Made by a program: the position numbers and the translations under genes. Positions 1-5,780 of a stretch of DNA of 7,229 bases are shown one piece after another (position 1 is the stretch's first letter; each line of letters starts with the position of its first letter). The notes beneath the pieces were generated by a model. That model was not told the DNA's origin. It saw only the letters and a list, made by a program, of their open reading frames with translations, and did no database searches. The stretch spans positions 1-7,229 of the forward strand of contig CALCTX010000138.1 in NCBI GenBank assembly GCA_937907035.1, written 5' to 3'. The DNA comes from an uncultured Selenomonadales bacterium. GTDB lineage: Bacteria > Bacillota_C > Negativicutes > Selenomonadales > Selenomonadaceae.

Positions 1-615
1 TTATTCCGTCAGATATTTTTCTTTTTCTTCTTCTGCGTCTCTCATGGTTTTTTCTGCCTTAGCATTGGCATCGGCTATTACTTGATGCAGTTCAGCATAT
101 CCTTGTTCTTTGCCCTCTTTCAGTCCGGCATCATAGCCTTCCTGCCGGCCTTCTACCCAGGCAGCTTTTCTGATCTCCGCCGCCGCCGTTTCAGATTCAG
201 CTTTTATCTGTTCAGCTTCACCTTTCATGGCTTCGGCTTCATTCACTGCCTTTTCAACTATCTCTGCAGCTTCCTGTTCAGCCAGCTGACGAGTTTTGGT
301 AATTTCTTCTTCTGCCTTCTGACGTTCTTCATCAACCTCTTCTCTCGTGCGGGAAAAGATTGCTGCGGCTTCCTGTTTGGCTGCTGCCAAAAGGTTTTCC
401 GCCTCTATTCGCATATTCTCAGCATCATTTTTCATCGCTATCCAGAGCGCATAATCAAGTTCTTCTTTATCACTGGATTTCTTTTCTGATGCATCATCGG
501 CTTCGATTTGTTCCGGCTCCTCTTTAGGTGGCGGAACTTCTTCTATTTTGGGTGGTGGAACTTCTATCAGCCAGGGTTTATCTTCCCAGATAGCTGCTTT
601 TATTACCCTAGACAA
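1..615 (-). CDS. fliH: FliH, flagellar export ATPase regulator, apparently lacking its C-terminal domain
   Basis: FliH binds the export ATPase FliI and tethers it to the export gate and the C ring. The 204-residue frame begins with TTG (SRVIKAAIWEDKPW) and carries Trp10 and Trp15 near the N-terminus. In Salmonella FliH, N-terminal tryptophans help docking to FlhA; equivalence here is inference. An 8-residue tandem repeat (EVPPPKIE/EVPPPKEE, 18-33) with two Pro-Pro-Pro motifs follows. Next comes a long Glu/Ala-rich coiled coil (about 62-150), then the family's glycine repeat with Gly156, 160, 164, 168 and 172 (four successive GxxxG). The frame stops with TAA at bases 1-3, just after AEEEKEKYLTE. 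FliH proteins usually continue there for over 100 residues as the FliI-binding domain. The stop coincides with the window edge, so I cannot tell a real truncation or split gene from a mutation or sequence error. Confidence 0.8.
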   Translation of the reverse strand: MSRVIKAAIWEDKPWLIEVPPPKIEEVPPPKEEPEQIEADDASEKKSSDKEELDYALWIAMKNDAENMRIEAENLLAAAKQEAAAIFSRTREEVDEERQKAEEEITKTRQLAEQEAAEIVEKAVNEAEAMKGEAEQIKAESETAAAEIRKAAWVEGRQEGYDAGLKEGKEQGYAELHQVIADANAKAEKTMRDAEEEKEKYLTE

Positions 616-1633
616 TCATTTCGTCACCCTTTCCGCGTGCGACAACTATCTCACCTGTATCCTCAAGTCTGCGGATTACATTTACTATCTTCTGCTGAGC
701 TTCTTCTACATCACGGATCTTAACCGGGCCCATGAACTCGATTTCGTCCTTGAGCATATCAGCCGCACGTTTGGACATATTCTTAAATACTTTCTGCGAA
801 ACCTCAGGCTGCGATGCCTTGAGTGCCAATGACAAGTCTTTGCTGTCGACATCTCTGAGTACCAGCTGCAAAGAACGGTCATCAAGCATAACAATATCTT
901 CAAATACGAACATAAGACGCTTGATCTCTTCAGTAAGTTCCGGATTATCCACTTCCAAAGTCTCAATGATCGTTTTTTCAGTAGTACGGTCTACCCGGTT
1001 CAAAACTTCAACTATAGCCTTAACACCACCGGCCGATGTAAAGTCCTGCGTAACCAAAGAAGACAGCTTGCGCTCTAAAACGCGCTCTATCTCATGAATA
1101 ACATCCGGTGATGTACGGTCCATGATAGCGATTCGCTTGGCTACTTCTGCCTGGCGGTCAGCCGGCAATGACGAAAGTATCATCGCTGCCTGATCAGGCT
1201 CGAGATATGCCATGATAAGCGCAATCGTTTGTGATTGTTCGTTTTGAATAAAGTTAAGGATTTGTGATGGGTCCGTCTTGCGCAAAAAATCAAAAGGACG
1301 GACCTGCAGGCTGGTGGTCAGGCGATTGATAATATCAAGCGCTTTTTCATTGCCCAACGCCTTCTCCAAAATGTTCTGAGCATATTCAAGGCCACCGGCT
1401 GACAGATAATTCTTCGCCATTGCCATCTGATAAAATTCAGTGATAACAGCGGCCTTTTGCTCTTGAGTAACCTGCTTCTGACCGGCAATTTCCAAAGTGA
1501 TCTTTTCAATCTCATCATCAGCCATATGGGTGAACACTTTTGCTGAATTTTCCGGTCCCATGACGATAAAGAGTATTGCCGCTTTTTGCTGGTTTGTTAA
1601 CTCCTGTTCGCCATCCCCATACATATCATCCAT
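608..1633 (-). CDS. fliG: FliG, flagellar motor switch/rotor protein
   Basis: FliG forms the upper C ring, binds the FliF tail, and contacts the stator with its C-terminal domain to turn ion flow into rotation. The 341 residues match the family. The N-terminal FliF-binding domain (about 10-110) has LTNQQKAAILFIVMGPENSA. The middle domain normally carries an EHPQ motif for FliM binding; here it reads EQSQT (132-136). The hinge/switch motif MFVF is at 241-244. The C-terminal torque helix keeps the charged pattern SKRAADMLKDEIEFMGPVKI (287-306). The end GEIVVARGKGDEMIV is typical. GGAGG (from CCTCC at 1645-1649), inside the end of fliF, lies 11 nt before the ATG at 1631-1633, so fliF and fliG are translationally close. 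Its stop overlaps the fliH start. Confidence 0.98.
   Translation of the reverse strand: MDDMYGDGEQELTNQQKAAILFIVMGPENSAKVFTHMADDEIEKITLEIAGQKQVTQEQKAAVITEFYQMAMAKNYLSAGGLEYAQNILEKALGNEKALDIINRLTTSLQVRPFDFLRKTDPSQILNFIQNEQSQTIALIMAYLEPDQAAMILSSLPADRQAEVAKRIAIMDRTSPDVIHEIERVLERKLSSLVTQDFTSAGGVKAIVEVLNRVDRTTEKTIIETLEVDNPELTEEIKRLMFVFEDIVMLDDRSLQLVLRDVDSKDLSLALKASQPEVSQKVFKNMSKRAADMLKDEIEFMGPVKIRDVEEAQQKIVNVIRRLEDTGEIVVARGKGDEMIV
613..631 (-). promoter_or_regulatory. fliH ribosome site and TTG start inside the fliG 3' end
   Basis: The only start that gives the conserved SRVIKAA N-terminus is TTG at 613-615. The codon immediately upstream in the same frame is TGA (616-618), so no earlier start is possible, and the next in-frame ATG is 60 codons in. 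AAGGGTGA (624-631) provides a Shine-Dalgarno 8 nt upstream. The start overlaps the fliG end by 8 bp, which suggests translational coupling. Confidence 0.8.
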
Positions 1634-1639
1634 TGGTAA

Positions 1640-3361
1640 TCATTCCTCCGAAAGCCAGGTTTTGATAAGCGCAGCTGCTTCTGCAGGATTATTGGAAATA
1701 AGGTTTTCTATCTCATTCCACTGCTTTTGTTGTTCTTTTTCTTCCGGTGTAAGTTCACGCGGACGATCTTCATCTATCTCTTCCTCTTCTTGCTCTTCTT
1801 CCTCCGGTTCCGGAGCATCAGGATCCGGAATCTCTCCACGTCGGATAGCATCCAGACGAGCAATCTCTGCCGCGGATTCTTCTGCCTGAATCCGCTGTTG
1901 CTCAATAGCTTCTTCAAGGCGGGCAATTTCCGCCCGATGAGCTTCCTCTGCCGCTTCCTTCTCCGCCTGGCGGGCAGCTTCTGCTTCCGCTTCTGCCTTC
2001 TTACGCCGTTTGTGGTACATGAAAGCAGCAATCGCAAGGATTATGATCAATATTACCAGACCGATCACCGCATAGAGCATCATTTCTTCTTGTTCCTTCT
2101 TTGCCTTTTCTTCTGCTGCCAAACGTTCTGCTTCACTATTGAATGGCAACGGCTCAACCGATACCGTATCGCCACGCTCGGTATTAATTCCTACCGCTGA
2201 AGCAACTGAACGCCGGATACTGTCTTGCTGTGCCTGAGTAAGCGTATCATTTACCAGCACTGCAATATTAAGTCGTTTTATCGAACCAGGAGAAGCTACT
2301 ATCTGCTGCTTTTCCTCGTTTATCTCATAATTCTTGGTAGATTCCTTTTTCTCGTAAGTTGCATTGGAATTATTATTCGTCTGCACATAACCAGGAATAT
2401 TTGACTGAGTTCCTGCCGGACCACCCGGATTTACCGACGTTCCGGTATAAGATTCGCTTGTTTCCTGTTGGCTGCGAATTATACCCGATTCGTCAACGAC
2501 CGGCGTAAATGTCTGTTTATTCGTCTGGCGCTGATCAAAATCAAGTTCTACGCTGACCTGAACAAAGGCTTTTCCTTCGCCAAGTGCCTGATCCAAAAGG
2601 CGCTGAACATTATTCTTCAAACGTTCCTGAACCTTCTGAGTAAGATCAAGCTGCATCTTAGTCAGTTGCCCAAATTTTTTCTCATCGTTCTTATCATCAT
2701 CCGGATCATTGAGTATCTTACCAGTATCATCAACGATCGTAATATTCTGTGGTGTCAACCCTTGAATACTATGAGCGGTCAGGTTTACGATACCTTTGAT
2801 CTCTTTTTTGGACAATGACATTTGCGGTGCCAGTTTCAGCATGATTGAAGCTGTAGCCGGTTTCTCATTTTTCTTATAAAGGCTGTCTTCCGGGAGAACG
2901 ATGTGAACTCTGGCTTTTTCGATAACATCAATCTGCTCTATAGTCCGAGTAAGTTCGCCCTGTAACGCCTGCAAATAATTGACTTTATTTTGGAACTCGG
3001 TTACGCCGAGTTTACTTTCATCGAAAATCTCAAAGCCTTTTTGTCCACGCGGCAACCCCTGCGTTGCCAGATCAAGTCTGGCACTATGCACGCTCTTGGC
3101 CGGAACCCGGATTGTCGTTCCAAGCTTTGTCTCTTGTATATCATAGTCTATCTTAGACTCTTTTAATTTTGCTGCAACCTCGCCGGCATCTTTGGCTTCC
3201 ATATTTGTAAACAACGGAACGTATTCCGGTTTACTTCCGTACCAGAAGCTGCCGCCAAATATCAACGCCAGTAAGAGAACAAGTACGCCAAGACCAATAT
3301 AGCGTTGACGTTTTGTTGTCTTCTGCCAAAGTTGCAGAAACCGTTCTTTCCAGTCTGCCAT
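1640..3361 (-). CDS. fliF: FliF, flagellar MS-ring protein
   Basis: FliF oligomerises in the cytoplasmic membrane into the MS ring, the base on which rod, export gate and switch assemble. The 573-residue product starts with a short basic cytoplasmic tail, then TM1 at about 21-41. Extracytoplasmic ring-building domains follow, with the conserved KGFEIFDESKLGVTEFQNKV (108-127), NYLQALQGELTRTIEQI and ARVHIVLPE (150-158). TM2 is at about 427-449. The cytoplasmic tail contains a long alanine/glutamate-rich putative coiled coil (about 455-510), an acidic stretch (about 511-537) and the FliG-binding end (about 538-573: LTPEEKEQQKQWNEIENLIS, then KTWLSEE). The linker between TM2 and the FliG-binding end looks longer than in the enteric protein. 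The ATG at 3359-3361 has a modest AAGGG about 9 nt upstream. The TGA stop lies 6 bp before fliG. Confidence 0.98.
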   Translation of the reverse strand: MADWKERFLQLWQKTTKRQRYIGLGVLVLLLALIFGGSFWYGSKPEYVPLFTNMEAKDAGEVAAKLKESKIDYDIQETKLGTTIRVPAKSVHSARLDLATQGLPRGQKGFEIFDESKLGVTEFQNKVNYLQALQGELTRTIEQIDVIEKARVHIVLPEDSLYKKNEKPATASIMLKLAPQMSLSKKEIKGIVNLTAHSIQGLTPQNITIVDDTGKILNDPDDDKNDEKKFGQLTKMQLDLTQKVQERLKNNVQRLLDQALGEGKAFVQVSVELDFDQRQTNKQTFTPVVDESGIIRSQQETSESYTGTSVNPGGPAGTQSNIPGYVQTNNNSNATYEKKESTKNYEINEEKQQIVASPGSIKRLNIAVLVNDTLTQAQQDSIRRSVASAVGINTERGDTVSVEPLPFNSEAERLAAEEKAKKEQEEMMLYAVIGLVILIIILAIAAFMYHKRRKKAEAEAEAARQAEKEAAEEAHRAEIARLEEAIEQQRIQAEESAAEIARLDAIRRGEIPDPDAPEPEEEEQEEEEIDEDRPRELTPEEKEQQKQWNEIENLISNNPAEAAALIKTWLSEE

Positions 3362-3408
3362 CTTCTCAATCCCTTCGCCCCAATTAGCTTAACCCGACAA
3401 GAAAACTG

Positions 3409-3711
3409 TCAGACCTGCATCCGCATGATCTCTTGATAGGCATCAACAGCCCGATTACGTATCTGGAGCGTAAGTTGTAAAGCAATATCTGCTTTCTCAC
3501 TGGCAATTACTGCCTGTGATATATCTTCAAGCTGACCTGCGGCTAAAGCGGCATTCATCTTAGACGCCTCTTGTTGCAGGTTGTTTGTTTCTTTCAATGC
3601 ATCAGTCAAAAACTCGCCGAATGATTTTACTTCTTCCGGCTGTGTCTGCTCATTTAAATGACTTTCCGCGCTCATTTTGACCGGAGTCATTTGGAGTGCT
3701 TCTATCTCCAT
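3409..3711 (-). CDS. fliE: FliE, MS ring-rod junction protein
   Basis: FliE is a small exported protein that joins the MS ring and export gate to the proximal rod and is needed early in rod export. The 100-residue length is typical. The N-terminal third is variable and polar. The conserved part starts at FGEFLTDALKETNNLQ (31-46), continues through the ADIALQLTLQIRNRAVDAYQ helix (74-93) and ends EIMRMQV, the family's hallmark C-terminus. GAGGTGG lies about 5 nt before the ATG at 3709-3711. It sits between flgC and fliF, the standard order. Confidence 0.96.
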   Translation of the reverse strand: MEIEALQMTPVKMSAESHLNEQTQPEEVKSFGEFLTDALKETNNLQQEASKMNAALAAGQLEDISQAVIASEKADIALQLTLQIRNRAVDAYQEIMRMQV

Positions 3712-3745
3712 GTTGCCACCTCATCACTCAACTTTGAAGGCTTGC

Positions 3746-4201
3746 TCATTTACCAATATCAAGTGCTTTCAGCGCCATGCTCTTGGCTGAACTGATTGCT
3801 GTAGTATTCGCTTCATATGCCCGGGAAGCAGTGATCATATCAACCATTTCCATTACGATATTAACATTTGGCCGGGCTACATAACCGTCAGCATTTGCAT
3901 CAGGATGTCCCGGATCATAGACCAACGGTCCCGGCCTGTCATCCTCTTCAATGCGGGTAGCTCTTACGCCGTTCCCGGTATTCCACTTGTTTTTAGATTT
4001 TTTGGTTGCCGCCAACAATCCGGCAAAAGTAGTCGTATCATTATCACGCGGTTCGAATACAACATAACGGCGGCGATAAGCTCCGCCTTTTTCTGTCCGC
4101 GTCGTATTGGCATTTGCTATGTTATTTGATATCACGTCCATGCGCAACCGTTCTGCTGTAAGCCCGGATGCTGATGCATCAATCCCACCGAACATGCTCA
4201 T
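3746..4201 (-). CDS. flgC: FlgC, proximal rod protein of the flagellar basal body
   Basis: FlgC is a rod subunit that stacks with FlgB and FlgF between the MS ring and the distal rod. The 151-residue product has the N-terminal signature ASGLTAERLRMDVISNNIAN (11-30), the PGHPDANADGYVARPNVN region (97-114) and the C-terminal helix with MITASRAYEANTTAISSAK (122-140), all standard for FlgC. Unlike many rod proteins, the motif following NNIAN is ANTTRTEKGGAYRRR, not NTPGF; this is normal for FlgC. AAAGGAAG lies about 7 nt upstream of the ATG at 4199-4201. Met3 is a less well spaced alternative start. It lies 34 bp before fliE. Confidence 0.97.
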   Translation of the reverse strand: MSMFGGIDASASGLTAERLRMDVISNNIANANTTRTEKGGAYRRRYVVFEPRDNDTTTFAGLLAATKKSKNKWNTGNGVRATRIEEDDRPGPLVYDPGHPDANADGYVARPNVNIVMEMVDMITASRAYEANTTAISSAKSMALKALDIGK

Positions 4202-4218
4202 TTTTCATCTTCCTTTCA

Positions 4219-4638
4219 TTATTTGCTGGAAATTGTATTCTTGAGCTTGTTAACATGGCCACCAAGCTGTCTGGCCAACGCTGTGTAATAAATATGGTTT
4301 TTGGCCATTGAAGCCATCTCGATATCAATATCCACATTATTTTTATCAACACGCATCGTTGTTGTACTATCCAGTTCTATCTGCGGAGTGGCAATGAATT
4401 TTTTCGGTGTCATGGGCAGATGCTTATCATGGGTTCGTACCATCTGCAGTTTGCCGCTCGGTTCTTCACCATAGATCTCTTTTGCCAAAAGATCTTCAAA
4501 TTCAAGCTCGCTGCGTTTAAACCCCGGCGTATTTATATTAGCAATGTTGTTACTGATAACCTCATGCCGCATATGTGAAGCTTGCATTCCACGTGACATA
4601 TAATTCATATCCGGAGAATTTAAAATCTGATCTAACAT
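4219..4638 (-). CDS. flgB: FlgB, proximal rod protein of the flagellar basal body
   Basis: FlgB builds the part of the rod nearest the MS ring and is exported by the flagellar type III system without a cleaved signal peptide. The 139-residue product has family length. The rod/hook-family N-terminal signature is SNNIANINTPGFKR (residues 29-42). The C-terminus has the typical NNVDIDIEMASMAKNHIYY (100-118) followed by an amphipathic helix that packs in the rod. The start at 4636-4638 follows a fair Shine-Dalgarno, GAAGGGCGG, about 11 nt upstream. It is the first gene of the flagellar operon and ends 17 bp before flgC. Confidence 0.97.
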   Translation of the reverse strand: MLDQILNSPDMNYMSRGMQASHMRHEVISNNIANINTPGFKRSELEFEDLLAKEIYGEEPSGKLQMVRTHDKHLPMTPKKFIATPQIELDSTTTMRVDKNNVDIDIEMASMAKNHIYYTALARQLGGHVNKLKNTISSK

Positions 4639-4684
4639 ATCGGGTCAGCCGCCCTTCTTTATTTACAAACAAAACACGAATATC

Positions 4685-4705
4685 GGGGAAAGGCATACTT
4701 TCCCC
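4685..4705 (-). promoter_or_regulatory. Hairpin in the flgB leader
   Basis: GGGGAAAG (4685-4692) and CTTTCCCC (4698-4705) form a perfect 8-bp stem around a 5-nt loop. In the flgB mRNA it would lie about 46 nt upstream of the start codon. The following sequence has scattered Ts but no continuous U-tract, so it is not a typical terminator. It does not cover the flgB ribosome site. It could stabilise the mRNA or be a binding site for a regulator; the function is unknown. Confidence 0.6.
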
Positions 4706-4755
4706 ATCTACTATTTATTCTACAAATTCCTCTAAATCCCTTCTACCCCGCTTAT

Positions 4756-4784
4756 ATTTTATCATTTTTTTCCTATTATTTGAA
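4756..4784 (-). promoter_or_regulatory. Candidate sigma-A promoter of the flgB-flgC-fliE-fliF-fliG-fliH operon
   Basis: On the minus strand -35 TTCAAA (4779-4784) and -10 TAAAAT (4756-4761) are separated by exactly 17 nt. The -10 is immediately preceded by TGA, an extended -10 TGn motif. Transcription would begin near 4749 and give a leader of about 110 nt before the flgB ATG. It is located correctly, after the codY terminator and before the first flagellar gene. Early flagellar operons in Firmicutes commonly use the housekeeping sigma factor, which agrees with this. No convincing CodY box was found in this gap. Confidence 0.6.
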
Positions 4785-4821
4785 GGCTTTTCAAAACTTT
4801 TTAAAAAAATAGGCGCGATGT

Positions 4822-4855
4822 CCTGTTTTTTATTTTATTCAAAATAAAAAACAGG
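4822..4855. repeat. AT-rich perfect 15-bp inverted repeat overlapping the codY terminator
   Basis: CCTGTTTTTTATTTT (4822-4836) and AAAATAAAAAACAGG (4841-4855) are exact reverse complements separated by the 4-nt loop ATTC. The right arm shares ACAGG (4851-4855) with the codY terminator stem, so in RNA the two hairpins cannot form together. The arm also contains the terminator's U-tract. It may be a by-product of terminator duplication, a 3'-end stabiliser, or an alternative fold. Confidence 0.75.
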
Positions 4856-4882
4856 TATGTGATAAATGTTCACATACCTGTT
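4840..4882 (-). terminator. Intrinsic terminator of the codY transcript
   Basis: Six bases after the codY stop, a perfect 12-bp stem (arms 4850-4861 and 4871-4882) encloses a 9-nt loop. On the minus strand the stem is followed at once by the T-rich tract TTTTTTATTTT. This is the standard factor-independent terminator layout and points in the direction of codY transcription. It should separate most codY transcripts from the flgB operon downstream. Confidence 0.9.
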
Positions 4883-4888
4883 CACTGC

Positions 4889-5668
4889 TCACCGTCTGAG
4901 TTTCTGCACCTCATCCAAGAGATGCTCATTCAATACCTTTATGTAAGTTCCCTTCATACCAAGCGATTTCGACTCAATAAGTCCGGCCGATTCAAACTTT
5001 CGCAGGGCATTTACGATCACCGAGCGAGTAATTCCGACCCGATCCGCAATCTTCGAAGCAACCAGCAATCCTTCTGATCCTTTCAGTTCGCCGAGAATAT
5101 TGACTGCTGCCTCAATCTCCGAAAAGGATAAAGTTGCCAGAGCGATTTGAACCGTCGCCTTATTACGGGCTTCAACTTCAACCTTTTGTGATTTGTCACG
5201 AAGCATCTCCATGCCAACAACAGTAGCGCCATACTCTGCCAGCAGCAAATCTTCGTCAACAAAATCCCCGTCGAATTTAGCAACGATCAAGGTACCGATC
5301 CGTTCGCCGACTCCATAAATCGGAACAATCGTCGTATTTTTGCCATTGAAAATACAAGGTGATTCTCCATCAGCAAAAGCACAAATTCCTGTCTTTGATC
5401 TCAAATTTGGTGATGTCTCGTCCATTTTCAGCAACCAGCTGACATACTTGTGCGGGAAAATGCCCGGGTTGATAACTTTCTCCACCATAACATCGCACTC
5501 AAAGTCATCAACAAAAGCATATCCAAATATCTTGCCTTTTTTGTCCGTTATATAAACATTGGCATTGAGGATATTGGATAAAACTCTTGCCACCCCGTCA
5601 TACTCGACATTCTCCGATCTTTGTAACAGTTTGTTGATCTTTCTTGTTTTTTCCAGCAACGATGCCAT
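4889..5668 (-). CDS. codY: CodY, global nutritional repressor (GAF plus winged HTH)
   Basis: CodY is a dimeric cytoplasmic DNA-binding protein that represses amino-acid, transport, motility and stationary-phase genes when branched-chain amino acids and GTP are plentiful. The 259-residue length equals the B. subtilis protein. The N-terminal GAF effector domain covers about 1-155 and includes conserved stretches such as TTIVPIYGVGERIGTLIVAKF-like residues near 113-133 and LAEYGATVVGMEMLR further on. A linker helix leads to the winged HTH, about 200-259, where ASKIADRVGITRSVIVNALR and SLGMKGTYIKVLN are nearly identical to known CodY. Ser216 corresponds to B. subtilis Ser215, implicated in GTP response. 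The segment equivalent to B. subtilis Arg61-Met62-Met65 (isoleucine pocket) has no arginine here. The ATG at 5666-5668 has AAAGGAAG 8 nt upstream. It sits between hslU and the flagellar operon, as in B. subtilis, and is followed by a strong terminator. Confidence 0.98.
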   Translation of the reverse strand: MASLLEKTRKINKLLQRSENVEYDGVARVLSNILNANVYITDKKGKIFGYAFVDDFECDVMVEKVINPGIFPHKYVSWLLKMDETSPNLRSKTGICAFADGESPCIFNGKNTTIVPIYGVGERIGTLIVAKFDGDFVDEDLLLAEYGATVVGMEMLRDKSQKVEVEARNKATVQIALATLSFSEIEAAVNILGELKGSEGLLVASKIADRVGITRSVIVNALRKFESAGLIESKSLGMKGTYIKVLNEHLLDEVQKLRR

Positions 5669-5728
5669 TTTTAAAACTTCCTTTCAAAATTTACCAGTTA
5701 CCGACATCTTTTACAGATATCTTAACAC

Positions 5729-5743
5729 AGTTTTCTAAAAATT
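5729..5743. promoter_or_regulatory. Candidate CodY-binding box in the codY promoter
   Basis: The plus strand reads AGTTTTCTAAAAATT, which differs at two positions (2 and 9) from the palindromic CodY consensus AATTTTCWGAAAATT. It overlaps the predicted transcription start, just downstream of the candidate -10, where a bound repressor would block initiation. The consensus is established for Firmicutes CodY; binding here is inferred. The region is AT-rich, so chance matches with a few mismatches are not rare, but two mismatches directly before codY is noteworthy. Confidence 0.5.
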
Positions 5744-5755
5744 TATATATTTTTT

Positions 5756-5778
5756 GAAAAAATTTTTAAAATTTTTTC
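5756..5778. repeat. AT-only perfect inverted repeat just downstream of hslU
   Basis: GAAAAAATTTT (5756-5766) and its exact reverse complement AAAATTTTTTC (5768-5778) flank one central base, starting two bases after the hslU stop. The stem contains a single G-C pair, so it is unlikely to be a good transcription terminator. It covers the proposed codY -35 and spacer. It may be a curved or protein-binding DNA element, or simply a result of the local AT bias. Confidence 0.45.
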
Positions 5779-5780
5779 AT

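Larger units (their letters stand above)
5669..5780 (-). promoter_or_regulatory. codY upstream region with candidate sigma-A promoter (-35 at 5765-5770, -10 at 5742-5747)
   Basis: This 112-bp gap between hslU and codY is extremely AT-rich. On the minus strand a -10 hexamer TATAAA (5 of 6 matches) lies 17 nt downstream of a weak -35 TTTAAA (4 of 6), which predicts a start near 5735 and a leader of about 65 nt. The codY ribosome site AAAGGAAG sits 8 nt before its ATG. No GC-rich hairpin separates hslU from codY, so read-through from the hslV-hslU transcript is also likely. AT-rich DNA gives promoter-like matches by chance, so the exact hexamers are uncertain. Confidence 0.5.

Noticed and set aside
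82..489. Plus-strand open frame rich in Phe, Leu and Ser opposite fliH.
   Set aside because: It is the antisense of Glu/Lys/Ala-rich coiled-coil codons, has no ribosome site or family resemblance, and lies opposite a recognisable gene.
1727..2200. Plus-strand 157-codon open frame opposite the fliF tail, superficially a membrane protein.
   Set aside because: Its hydrophobic and arginine-rich composition is the mirror of the Glu-rich FliF linker; the opposite strand is clearly coding.
4680..4692. CCCGATAT on the minus strand, resembling a sigma-28 (SigD/FliA) -10 element upstream of flgB.
   Set aside because: No TAAA-like -35 lies about 15 nt upstream (that position reads TGGG), and the element is part of the 8-bp leader hairpin. 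An early operon is also not expected to rely on sigma-28.
4660..4710. A 14-codon minus-strand ORF beginning ATGGGGAAAG in the flgB leader, a possible leader peptide.
   Set aside because: The nearest Shine-Dalgarno-like sequence (AGAGGA) is about 20 nt away, there is no enrichment for any regulatory codon, and it mainly traces the hairpin.
4785..4799. CTTTTCAAAAC-like sequence near the flgB promoter as a possible CodY box.
   Set aside because: The best alignment to the 15-bp consensus has about five mismatches, which is expected by chance in AT-rich DNA.
5756..5778. The AT-only palindrome after hslU as a terminator.
   Set aside because: The stem has only one G-C pair and is too weak; read-through into codY is the more likely outcome. 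Kept only as an inverted repeat.
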